Below are positions 42,077-49,683 of a DNA stretch of 49,928 nt, in pieces; positions within the stretch are counted from its first letter, which is position 1, and each line of letters begins with the position of its first letter. The position numbers and the translations under genes are program-made. Location: contig PFOM01000016.1 of assembly GCA_002792535.1 (NCBI GenBank), positions 4,126 through 54,053 of the forward strand, in the 5' to 3' direction. The DNA comes from Candidatus Peregrinibacteria bacterium CG_4_10_14_0_2_um_filter_38_24. Its GTDB lineage: Bacteria > Patescibacteriota > Gracilibacteria > UBA1369 > LOWO2-01-FULL-3. A model generated the notes under the pieces. That model was not told the DNA's origin. It made no database searches and worked only from the letters and a program-made list of their open reading frames with translations.

Positions 42077-43315
42077 ATGTACGAACTTGATAATACAAGC
42101 ACAGGGAAGAAAGTTTTTATCGGATCATTGATCGCGGTTTTTTCTTTTTTGGTAGGATGGCAAGCGAACAGTTTTGGGCTTCTTGGTAACGTCTTCGACA
42201 CTACTAAAACTGAAAATTCAACAGGTGGAAATGCTGAAAAAGTTGAGGGGCATGATGAAAATTTAAATCTCTTTTGGGATGTTTGGGACAAGCTTGATAG
42301 TGAGTATGTTGATAAAGATAAGGTCACTCCCGACGACAAGGTTTATGGTGCGATTAAAGGACTCGTGGGTTCTTTTGAAGATCCTTATACCGTTTTCATG
42401 ACTCCAAAAGAGAGTAAAGAGTTTAGCGAAAGCATAGATGGAAAGCTTGAAGGCATTGGAGCCGAGCTTACAGTAGAAGATAAATTGCTAAAAATTGTTA
42501 CTCCTCTAAAAGGCAGTCCTGCTGAAAAATCTGGCATTTTACCTGGAGATATAATCTATAAAATAGATGGAAAAGATACGAATGACATGTCTCTTTTTGA
42601 TGCAATAATGTCTATTCGCGGCCAAAAAGGAACTAGTGTTACTCTTACAATTGGAAGAAAGAATCTTGATAAAACTTTGGAAGTTTCAATTGTCCGAGCC
42701 AGCATAGAAATCGATAGTGTGACTATGGAAAAAACGAAAAACGGAATTGTTTATTTGAGCGTCAATCAGTTTAACGGAAAGACAAATGAACAATTTGGGA
42801 AAGCCGCTTCTGAAATGATTTTGAATGAGCCAAAGGGTCTTATTATTGATTTGAGATATAACGGTGGTGGATACCTTGATAGTGCTGTGGAGCTTTTATC
42901 TTATCTTCTACCGAAAGATACTCCTGCCGTTGAGATTCGACAACGTGGGAAAGAAAATGACATGATGAAAACGAATGGAAATCCAAAAATTACGAAAGTA
43001 CCACTTGTTGTTTTAGTGAACGAAGGAAGCGCTTCTGCATCAGAAATTCTTGCTGGAGCTGTGCAAGATCTTAAGCGTGGAATAATCATGGGAACAAAGA
43101 GTTATGGGAAAGGAACTGTTCAAGAAGTTGATAGCTTTGCCGATGGATCAAGTATAAGAATGACTATTGCAAAATGGTTTACGCCTAACGGTCGTGATGT
43201 AAACAAAGTCGGACTTACTCCTGATATTATTGTTGAATTGAAAGATGAAGATTTGAAAGAGAAGAAAGACACTCAAAAAGAAGCCGCCATTAAATATCTT
43301 GAGGAGCTACGTTAA
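42077..43315 (+). CDS. ctpA: carboxyl-terminal processing protease, S41 family (CtpA-like)
   Basis: A 412-residue membrane-anchored serine protease acting outside the membrane. The N-terminal helix is about 12-30. A PDZ domain (about 105-190) has KLEGIGAEL and GSPAEKSGILPGDIIYKIDG. The catalytic domain has LIIDLRYNGGGYLDSAVEL, the nucleophile Ser in EGSASASEILAGA and the general-base Lys in SYGKGTVQ. All catalytic parts are intact. Its end overlaps the convergent MFS gene by 26 bp. Targets are unknown; related proteases trim exported proteins or control cell-wall enzymes. Confidence 0.95.
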   Translation: MYELDNTSTGKKVFIGSLIAVFSFLVGWQANSFGLLGNVFDTTKTENSTGGNAEKVEGHDENLNLFWDVWDKLDSEYVDKDKVTPDDKVYGAIKGLVGSFEDPYTVFMTPKESKEFSESIDGKLEGIGAELTVEDKLLKIVTPLKGSPAEKSGILPGDIIYKIDGKDTNDMSLFDAIMSIRGQKGTSVTLTIGRKNLDKTLEVSIVRASIEIDSVTMEKTKNGIVYLSVNQFNGKTNEQFGKAASEMILNEPKGLIIDLRYNGGGYLDSAVELLSYLLPKDTPAVEIRQRGKENDMMKTNGNPKITKVPLVVLVNEGSASASEILAGAVQDLKRGIIMGTKSYGKGTVQEVDSFADGSSIRMTIAKWFTPNGRDVNKVGLTPDIIVELKDEDLKEKKDTQKEAAIKYLEELR

Positions 43316-44492
43316 TGTCTTCCGGTAGAATCTTCTTTTGCATTTTTCGTCGTATGCAAAGGATTATCCCAAATGCGATGAGGGCGTAAATACCGCTAAA
43401 GATAAAAGGAAGGTTTTCTTTTATTTGGAACACATATCCTGCAACGATAGGCCCTATGATTGTACTAATGGACATTACGGACGCGAGGATGCCCATGACC
43501 TCCCCTCTTTCATGTGGAGCGGCTGAACCGGCTATTTGACTGCTTAACGTCACTCTTAAGACAGATTGGCTAAAAGTTATCATAACCATCCCTACTAAAA
43601 ATATTGGCAAAAGTTCTATTCCCATCAGTAAGTAACCTACTGCGAATGTTGGCATAAGCCAAAGAGTGAGGTTTGATTCTTTGAATTTTTTTAGCCAAAA
43701 ATGTTTCAGGGCGACACCTTGATTTATCGCAATTACAACCCCTATACCGGTCATAAAGATTCCAGCTGTAAATGCTCCGTAACCAAAAGCGTGCTCTAAA
43801 AATAGCGCAAAAACGGAATGCATCCCGACCGTCGCCATGCCGAAGAAAAGCCATATTATATATGCAGGCAAAAGTTCTTTGTTTTTTACGGCCTTGATGA
43901 GTGGTGTCATTGGATTTAGAGAAAGTTTTTTTTCTTTATCTATATTTTTATTTGTTTCCGGTAAAAAGAAAAATACAAGAATCGAATTCACCAGAGCCAA
44001 AATTCCAACAACCCAAAATGGAAATGAATGAGAAACCGAACTTAATACTCCTCCAATCATTGGACCTATTATAAATCCTATGCCAAACATTGAACCAATA
44101 AGCCCAAAATTCTCTGTGCGTTCTTTGTCTGTTTTTGAGATGTCGGAAAGATAACTTTGCGCTATCGGTAAATTTCCGGCGGCTATTCCATCTATAATTC
44201 TTCCTAAGAAAAGTATCCATATTTGGTTTGCCATTGCGAAAATCATCCACCCTATTGCTGTCGATAATATGCTTAAGACAAGGACCGGCCGTCTCCCTAT
44301 TTTGTCTGACAATGCTCCTAAAAATGGCGCACTTAGGAAAGAGAAAAACGCGAAAATCGCAAAAAGCAAAGTTATAATAAATGGCTTTGCTCCAAAGGAT
44401 TGCACGTAGAATGGAAGGACCGGAATGACAATTCCAATACCTATAACGTCGACTAACACTGTGAGAGCAATTAATGTTTTTTCTTTTTTCAT
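43290..44492 (-). CDS. MFS transporter, drug:H+ antiporter (TetA-like)
   Basis: A 400-residue 12-helix MFS protein. The loop 2-3 motif GALSDKIGRRPVLV and the helix 5 motif C-like region GFIIGPMIGGVLS mark the DHA1 drug exporter family, with IIDGIAAGNLPIAQSYLSDI as in TetA-like proteins. Substrate cannot be predicted, and similarity to tetracycline exporters is not evidence of resistance. It is 9 bp downstream of the PEP carboxylase gene on the same strand, and its 3' end overlaps the convergent ctpA. Confidence 0.9.
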   Translation of the reverse strand: MKKEKTLIALTVLVDVIGIGIVIPVLPFYVQSFGAKPFIITLLFAIFAFFSFLSAPFLGALSDKIGRRPVLVLSILSTAIGWMIFAMANQIWILFLGRIIDGIAAGNLPIAQSYLSDISKTDKERTENFGLIGSMFGIGFIIGPMIGGVLSSVSHSFPFWVVGILALVNSILVFFFLPETNKNIDKEKKLSLNPMTPLIKAVKNKELLPAYIIWLFFGMATVGMHSVFALFLEHAFGYGAFTAGIFMTGIGVVIAINQGVALKHFWLKKFKESNLTLWLMPTFAVGYLLMGIELLPIFLVGMVMITFSQSVLRVTLSSQIAGSAAPHERGEVMGILASVMSISTIIGPIVAGYVFQIKENLPFIFSGIYALIAFGIILCIRRKMQKKILPEDINVAPQDI

Positions 44493-44501
44493 TTTGAAGT
44501 T

Positions 44502-46010
44502 TTACCCTAATGACCTTCGGATTTCCGCGGCCCTTAGCGCATCTTCTGCGAAGTCTTCGTTTGAGATTAGTCTCTGATAAAGAGTTGAAGTAATATTTCT
44601 GTGGATTATGTGTCTTGGTTTTTCTTGTTTTATTTCCACGCCGACGATTTCTTCGATGTCCGCTATTTCCTCTCTGACGTCCTTCCAAATATCATTTTTC
44701 TTACACAATAGATCCAAATTTTCTTTATTTAAATAATGCCCTGCATGCCTAAAATCCTCTGCAAGATATGGACATAGGCGCTTAATTAATTCCAAAATAC
44801 CTTTTTTCTTCGCATATTTAAGCGCTCTTCCCTGCCCTATTAATTCCGGAGGAACTCCCAGCGAGTAAAGCGCACCTGTAAAAATGATGGCGCGTGGAAG
44901 CTTTACTTTGCCTTCTCCGCGGGAATATCCGAAAAGTCCGACGTGTTGCATACGCTCTCTGTGATGAGGCAATTTTTTGCCTATGTGGTTTATCATTTCA
45001 GCTGACGGCTCTATTACAGATTTGAAATATCTTGCGACGTAATTATTAAAATCATTTAATTGTTCGTGTTCTTTTTCACTGATTCTTATGAATTTTTTTC
45101 TGTTTTCAGGGATTTTTTCGTTCAATTTCTTGATCGCTTTTTTTACCTCTTTAAGTGGATAATCGTATCTAAAAGCACTTTGCAAAGTTAATGTTGCAAC
45201 TCCTTTATATTCTTCCAAAACCGCATCTATATTTTCAGGATTTATCCCCCCTCGAAAAGGTAATGCGCCACCTCCAACCCATGGATACATTTTGATATCC
45301 TGCTCTTCTCCGAATTCGTGATAAAGACTTATCGCTTGTTTTGAAAAGAGTTTCGCAGGCAAAAAACCGCTATTCATAGCCGTATCGCTTCTTGCTGAAA
45401 AAGTTCGCATATACTCCGGTTTGAAGTGATATTCCTTTTTTAAGAAGTCTATATATTCTTTTAAAATCGATTTTATTTTCGGAAGTGTTTCGAATTTTTC
45501 GAAAAGTGGAATAACATCAATTCTCTTTAAATCAGATTTCATTTCAAAAATTTCTTTTGTTGCTTTTGATATTTTTGAAAATGTTTTTTGTAAGTAAATA
45601 AGCTGATCTGCGCTTGTCGTCATCGGTAAAATCACTTCAAAAAGAGGCGGTGTGTGCATTTTGTAGGTCTTTGCCGCATTCTCGGCTGTAATCATATTCA
45701 TAAAAGCACGAGGCAGTTTGTGGCTTGGTTCAAGCCAAATATTTGGAACTCTGAAAGTCAAAAACACATCTCTTCCGAGTTGTTTCTTGGAAAAAAAACT
45801 GTAATATTTATTGAAAAGTCTGTCTATGACCGCTTCGTCTACAAATTTTCCTTCCCAGTCCCACATGTATTCTTCGGCATGTAGCTCGGAAAAACATCTT
45901 ACGCATTCTTCCACTTCGTCGTTCACGGAAATAAATCTTTTACCGGTGAAATATGTGGCGCAAGCATTGTCTGGATGCTGGGTCGCCATTGTTGCAGGTA
46001 TTTTTCTCAT
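44502..46010 (-). CDS. ppcA: phosphoenolpyruvate carboxylase, archaeal type
   Basis: A 502-residue PEP carboxylase (PEP plus bicarbonate to oxaloacetate). Length and motifs match the short archaeal-type family rather than the roughly 900-residue bacterial enzyme: the start KIPATMATQHPDNA, then FLTFRVPNIWLEPSHKL, YPWVGGGALPFRGGINPEN and KLPHHRERMQHVGLFGYSR. It supplies oxaloacetate from PEP made by the ppdK at 19.8 kb. This type is uncommon in bacteria (known in some Clostridium and Leuconostocaceae), so lateral acquisition is plausible. It starts with the AATCCCTATG context. Confidence 0.95.
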   Translation of the reverse strand: MRKIPATMATQHPDNACATYFTGKRFISVNDEVEECVRCFSELHAEEYMWDWEGKFVDEAVIDRLFNKYYSFFSKKQLGRDVFLTFRVPNIWLEPSHKLPRAFMNMITAENAAKTYKMHTPPLFEVILPMTTSADQLIYLQKTFSKISKATKEIFEMKSDLKRIDVIPLFEKFETLPKIKSILKEYIDFLKKEYHFKPEYMRTFSARSDTAMNSGFLPAKLFSKQAISLYHEFGEEQDIKMYPWVGGGALPFRGGINPENIDAVLEEYKGVATLTLQSAFRYDYPLKEVKKAIKKLNEKIPENRKKFIRISEKEHEQLNDFNNYVARYFKSVIEPSAEMINHIGKKLPHHRERMQHVGLFGYSRGEGKVKLPRAIIFTGALYSLGVPPELIGQGRALKYAKKKGILELIKRLCPYLAEDFRHAGHYLNKENLDLLCKKNDIWKDVREEIADIEEIVGVEIKQEKPRHIIHRNITSTLYQRLISNEDFAEDALRAAEIRRSLG

Positions 46011-46033
46011 AGGGATTGTTTGGGCGGGATAAA

Positions 46034-46047
46034 GAGAGGGAGGGATT
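46034..46047 (-). repeat. partial duplicate of the tRNA-Ser 3' region
   Basis: AGAGGGAGGGATT here matches the tRNA-Ser T-arm/acceptor region at 46209-46221. On the minus strand GAGGG-GTAAAT-CCCTC resembles a degenerate T-arm followed by the acceptor strand. It lies about 175 bp beyond the tRNA 3' end. Confidence 0.45.
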
Positions 46048-46079
46048 TACCCCTCACAATTCTTCAATAGGGATTTGCT

Positions 46080-46139
46080 AAGCTTTCTACTAAAAATGTT
46101 TTACTCAAGAGTTCGTAAAAGCATTTTTCTTGAAAGCTT
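46080..46139. repeat. imperfect inverted repeat between ppcA and tRNA-Ser
   Basis: AAGCTTTC (46080-46087) pairs with GAAAGCTT (46132-46139). Inside, AAAAATG-TTTTAC pairs with GTAAAAGCATTTTT with one bulged base. This is a long hairpin in the gap 46011-46202, downstream of tRNA-Ser on its strand. A palindromic GCAATGCATTGC follows near 46153. No gene is seen. Confidence 0.65.
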
Positions 46140-46184
46140 TCCTTCGCCTCCAGCAATGCATTGCATTGCTTTCGGCTACGGACC

Positions 46185-46201
46185 GCAAATCTCGCTACTT
46201 A
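46185..46201. repeat. 17-bp dispersed intergenic repeat, copy 2
   Basis: Identical to 22511-22527. It lies one base beyond the CCA end of tRNA-Ser. Confidence 0.6.
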
Positions 46202-46202
46202 C

Positions 46203-46295
46203 TGGCGGAGAGGGAGGGATTCGAACCCTCGCGGGAACTTACGTCCCCCTACAGGTTTAGCAAACCCGCCTCTTCAGCCTCTTGAGTACCTCTCC
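46203..46295 (-). tRNA. tRNA-Ser (anticodon GCT)
   Basis: A 93-nt class II tRNA with acceptor GGAGAGG/CCTCTCC, discriminator G and encoded CCA. The anticodon stem CGGGT/ACCTG encloses TTGCTAA with anticodon GCT. A long variable arm (GTAGGGGGACGTAAGTTCCC) and T-arm GAGGG-TTCGAAT-CCCTC follow. Confidence 0.96.
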
Positions 46296-46424
46296 ATTGG
46301 GTTTTGCTAGTCAAAAAGCTACATCACTATATGGAAAACATTGTACAAAGTCTAGGTGATTTTCTTGTTTTTTTGGTTAATCGAAGTTATAAATGTAGCT
46401 GGTACTTAATAATAATAAAAATTT

Positions 46425-47243
46425 ATGAAAAATTCGAAATTTCTCGTCTTAGGAGTCATCGTTGCTTCATTTGTTCTTGCTGGCTGTGCTTCACCTTCAG
46501 ACAAAATAAAGCTTACAGTGGATAATGTTTCATGGAGAGGAGATAAGTTTTTAAATTTCGACCTCTATTTGGAGCGCCCTGATCTTGGCATAAGTGAGCC
46601 AATTGGCAAATCCGACGATCTGTATTCTTCTGATTTATCAGATGCTATAAATCCAAAACTTATGTATGTGAGCACGACCGATGATGAAGATCCCGAAAGC
46701 GGAAATATGTGTGACAGACCAAGATTTCCTCACAGATGTAGTGTTGCCTTGAAGGGAGATGATGCGAATAAAAGTTCTAATGATTTCCTTATAAAAACCA
46801 CTTTTGAAGATGGGGTGTATTTAGCTCAAAAAGTTTCCGTGCCTATGCCTGAGAAACTTGATCTACCTGCGATCTCTGAACCAAATTCTTTGCCAGAACA
46901 GGATGAGGTTTTTGATATAAAATTCAAAGATGTTGGAGCTGATAAATATACAGTTGAAGTAAATATGTGTAATCCTTATGTAAATAACGGCATAAATCCG
47001 TGTCTTGACGGTGAAGAATATTTCCTTCAAAGAAAAGATGGAAAGCTTGTGTTAGCTGAGCCTGATGTTTCTTCTAAGCCAATGGTTACGGAGAAAGATG
47101 GGATGATAGAGGTTAGTAGTGGCCTAAAACTCAAGTTTACCGAAAGTGTTGAGTACTATGTCACGGCTGAAAAAACCGGAGAAGTTGATGGAGTAAAGAG
47201 CTTCACCGACATTACCGACTCAAAAAGTTTCCCCGTGAAATAG
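46425..47243 (+). CDS. lipoprotein, unknown function
   Basis: A 272-residue predicted lipoprotein with signal peptide and lipobox LAGC (Cys at about 21), then ASPSD. The mature part is acidic and beta-rich. Two Cys-containing segments, NMCDRPRFPHRCSVAL and VNMCNPYVNNGINPCLDG, suggest two disulfides or metal sites. I recognise no family. It is convergent with the PAP2-DHODH gene, with one base between the stop codons, and neither has an obvious terminator in that gap. Confidence 0.75.
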   Translation: MKNSKFLVLGVIVASFVLAGCASPSDKIKLTVDNVSWRGDKFLNFDLYLERPDLGISEPIGKSDDLYSSDLSDAINPKLMYVSTTDDEDPESGNMCDRPRFPHRCSVALKGDDANKSSNDFLIKTTFEDGVYLAQKVSVPMPEKLDLPAISEPNSLPEQDEVFDIKFKDVGADKYTVEVNMCNPYVNNGINPCLDGEEYFLQRKDGKLVLAEPDVSSKPMVTEKDGMIEVSSGLKLKFTESVEYYVTAEKTGEVDGVKSFTDITDSKSFPVK

Positions 47244-47244
47244 T

Positions 47245-48897
47245 TTATTTGTTATCGAGACCGACGGCTTCAGAAATATTCTTGAGGCCGTCTTTTTTTA
47301 GGAGTTTTACAAGGCCTTGATTTATTTCTCCTATGACCTGCGGGCCTTCGAAAATCATGCCTGTAATCATCTGTAAAAGTGATGCGCCGAGGCGTATTTT
47401 CTTGTATGCATCTTCTGCGTTAAAAATCCCGCCGACTCCGATGATTATCGCTTTCCCTTGTGTTTTTTTGTATAGATATTTTATAGTTTCATTTGATAAA
47501 TCTTCGACAGGTTTTCCACTTATCCCTCCAAACCCAACGATGTTTTTTTCGTGAATTTTTGACATCATTTTTTTGTTTGTTCTGTCTTTCGTAAGGTTTG
47601 TGCAGATGAATCCATCGATTTTATATTTCAAAGATATTTCTATTATGTTATCCAATTCTTTGCGTTTCAGGTCCGGAGGCATTTTGATAAAAACAGGTTT
47701 TTTATTTCTGTTTTTTGCTATAACTTTTAGTAATTGATTGAGCGACTCTGAGTCCGTAAATGGCTGTCCGCCATGCGCATTCGGGCATGAGATATTTATT
47801 GTCATGTATGAACCGATGCCTTTTGTCAGATTGAATCCTTTAAGGTAATCCTTGATTCCTTCTTGTGAAATTGCTGTGCGTTCACAGTTTGTTTTTGCAA
47901 CGCTTATTCCCACAGGGAATTTGAATCTATCTTTTTTTATCCTTTCTGAGATTTCGTCCGCACCTTTATTATTTAGTCCATAATACACGATAAGTCCTTG
48001 TGATTTTTTTAGTCGCCATAGTCGTGGTTTTGGGTTTCCTTCGCTCTTATCTCCTGTTATCGATCCGCCTTCTTCGTATCCGAATCCTACTTCCGGAAGG
48101 ATTTTATAAAGCTCTATGTTTTTGTCAAAACCTGCAGAAAGTCCGACAGGATTTTCAAATTTTATTCCAAGAATTTTTTGAGAAAGCATAGGATTTTTGT
48201 AATAAAAAATCGCACGTGTAAAAAATCTTGTAACAATATTACTTCCCAGAAATCGTCCCATTATATTAAAAAAATCGTGGATATTTTCCGGATCAAAAAG
48301 AAAAACTATTCTTTTCACAATGTTTTTATAGAGAAACCTCATCACGTCGTTTTTTATAGAGATGAATTCCTCTGCTGAGTTTAGACCTATTATAAGCCAA
48401 ACTGTCGCGATGATTATTCCACCTGCAATGTCTGACGGATAATGCACGTGAAGATAAAGTCTGCTAAATCCGATCAAAGAAGCTGCCGAAAAACAGCTCA
48501 CAAAAAACAGGAATTTCAGAGATTTGTTTTTGATTCGATCTTTCAATATGAAAAATAAAAGCATGAAAAATATGAATGACATCGTCGTGTGTCCGCTTGG
48601 AAAACTTGGGTCGTTTTCGAAGATCAGCATTCTTTCCGGACGTGCGCGCAATACCGTATATTTCAAGATAAATTCAGTAAAAAATCCTCCAAATACTGTA
48701 ATGCCTACCGCATAAAACTTTTGAATTTCTTTTTTCGAAAGCAAAAAAATCAAAAGCAGAATCGTGAAAAAAATAATTGCCGTAGTGCTTCCGAACTCTG
48801 TGATTATTTTAAAAACTTTTACAAAAGATTCTGTTTGAAATGATTCAATCTTTGCGAGAAGTGCTTGGTCGAAGTCTATTATGTTTTGTAAAATCAT
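47245..48897 (-). CDS. fusion of PAP2-type phosphatase and dihydroorotate dehydrogenase
   Basis: One uninterrupted 550-residue frame. Residues 1-178 are a PAP2 membrane phosphatase with K79...RP (86-87), PSGH (100-103) and SR145-...-H152-...-D156, so all three motifs are intact, on several membrane helices. Residues about 190-550 are a dihydroorotate dehydrogenase with a class 2-like layout: FDPENIHDF, NPVGLSAGFDKN, EGNPKPRLWRL, YGLNNKG, VFIKMPPDL and GVGGIFNAEDAYKKI. The catalytic base position in NISCPN is Cys371, as in class 1, whereas class 2 enzymes have Ser. The PAP2 part replaces the usual short N-terminal membrane anchor. It would oxidise dihydroorotate at the membrane; the PAP2 substrate is unknown. 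Confidence 0.88.
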   Translation of the reverse strand: MILQNIIDFDQALLAKIESFQTESFVKVFKIITEFGSTTAIIFFTILLLIFLLSKKEIQKFYAVGITVFGGFFTEFILKYTVLRARPERMLIFENDPSFPSGHTTMSFIFFMLLFFILKDRIKNKSLKFLFFVSCFSAASLIGFSRLYLHVHYPSDIAGGIIIATVWLIIGLNSAEEFISIKNDVMRFLYKNIVKRIVFLFDPENIHDFFNIMGRFLGSNIVTRFFTRAIFYYKNPMLSQKILGIKFENPVGLSAGFDKNIELYKILPEVGFGYEEGGSITGDKSEGNPKPRLWRLKKSQGLIVYYGLNNKGADEISERIKKDRFKFPVGISVAKTNCERTAISQEGIKDYLKGFNLTKGIGSYMTINISCPNAHGGQPFTDSESLNQLLKVIAKNRNKKPVFIKMPPDLKRKELDNIIEISLKYKIDGFICTNLTKDRTNKKMMSKIHEKNIVGFGGISGKPVEDLSNETIKYLYKKTQGKAIIIGVGGIFNAEDAYKKIRLGASLLQMITGMIFEGPQVIGEINQGLVKLLKKDGLKNISEAVGLDNK

Positions 48898-49149
48898 TAT
48901 TTATTTTTAATTGGCACGCGTTTTATATTAGCATGCTGTAGTTTTTTTATAAATGTTTTATAAATAATTATACGGCGTTTCTTCTTCTAGATATTCTTGT
49001 TGGTATCTGCTTTTATATCATGGTGGGGCTGGCCTCATTTTGATTTGGCAAGAGAAAAGCGGAATTCCCCCCAACCTCCTTCCTTTTTGACCGCCTGCTT
49101 GGGCTTCGCCCCCAAAACTTTTCTGCGAGACGGTGGGACAGAAAAATGA
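48898..49149. other. gene-free stretch with a GC-rich block
   Basis: Between the PAP2-DHODH start and the IS200-like element there is no credible gene. The first about 110 bp are AT-rich and probably hold the promoter of the fusion gene (a TAATAT-like box on the minus strand near 48927). Bases about 49020-49140 are GC-rich and contain GGGCTTCGCCCC-like short palindromes. I see no recognisable RNA. Confidence 0.5.
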
Positions 49150-49188
49150 ATTACTGCGGGCTTCAAGCCGCAGTATCTAAATTATCGA

Positions 49189-49593
49189 TTATTGCCTGCA
49201 TTGATTTTGAATATACTTTCTGATAATATTTTCCGAAACTACGCTATGAGTGGAGACAAAATATCCATCTGACAAAAAACTATCACCCCAAAGAAATTCT
49301 TGAAGTTCGGGAAATTCTTTCCTAGTTCATTTGGAGCTACCGCCTTTCATGAACTGCATTATTAACGATGGCGAATATCTTGGCTTAGCAGATAACAAAA
49401 CATGCACATAATCCGGTTGAATTGATAATTCCATGATCTCAAATTGGTTTATATCAGTGCATTCCTGAAATAGCTGCTCAAGCCTATCTTTGACTTTATC
49501 GGTTAGAACCCTTTTTCTATATTTCGGAATCCAAACAAAGTGATATTGGATATTATATGTGGCATTACACGTTGTTTTTCTCATATACCACAT
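49189..49593 (-). pseudogene. tnpA: IS200-type transposase TnpA, interrupted by an in-frame TGA
   Basis: The frame from ATG 49593 encodes a Y1 transposase start (YNIQYHFVWIPKYRKRVL) and runs to SLIMQFMKGGSSK, then meets TGA at 49327-49329. Reading through, the same frame continues TRKEFPELQEFLWGDSF and SDGYFVSTHSVVSENI, with the catalytic-Tyr helix RKYIQNQ, to a TAA at 49189. A CGA-to-TGA change would explain the stop. The HUH motif is also damaged: PDYVHVLL in place of PDHVHLL, with the first His replaced by Tyr. The protein is therefore probably inactive. Confidence 0.85.
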
Positions 49594-49610
49594 CTTCGCT
49601 TCGCTCAGAA
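49594..49610. repeat. 17-bp dispersed repeat, copy 2
   Basis: The same 17-mer as 38590-38606, here between the transposase start codon and the right-end hairpin of the IS200-like element. Confidence 0.55.
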
Positions 49611-49683
49611 TTGAGTCGCATTCATCCCCAGCCTTGAAAGGCTGGAGTATTCTGCGACTTGTAATAAAATTTCTTTATTCTAA

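Larger units (their letters stand above)
49150..49665 (-). mobile_element. decayed IS200/IS605-family element
   Basis: A TnpA-like gene is flanked by subterminal hairpins as in IS200/IS605 elements. The left hairpin has ACTGCGG/CCGCAGT (49153-49159 and 49168-49174). The right structure has an outer stem AGTCGCA/TGCGACT (49614-49620 and 49655-49661) and an inner stem CCAGCCTT/AAGGCTGG (49630-49647). Boundaries are approximate because these elements lack terminal inverted repeats and target duplications. No tnpB is present. It lies next to the 3' end of a NuoD/hydrogenase-like gene. Confidence 0.8.

Noticed and set aside
43290-44492. Calling the MFS protein a tetracycline resistance determinant
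   Set aside because: Only general DHA1-family motifs are visible. Substrate cannot be inferred and no resistance context is present.
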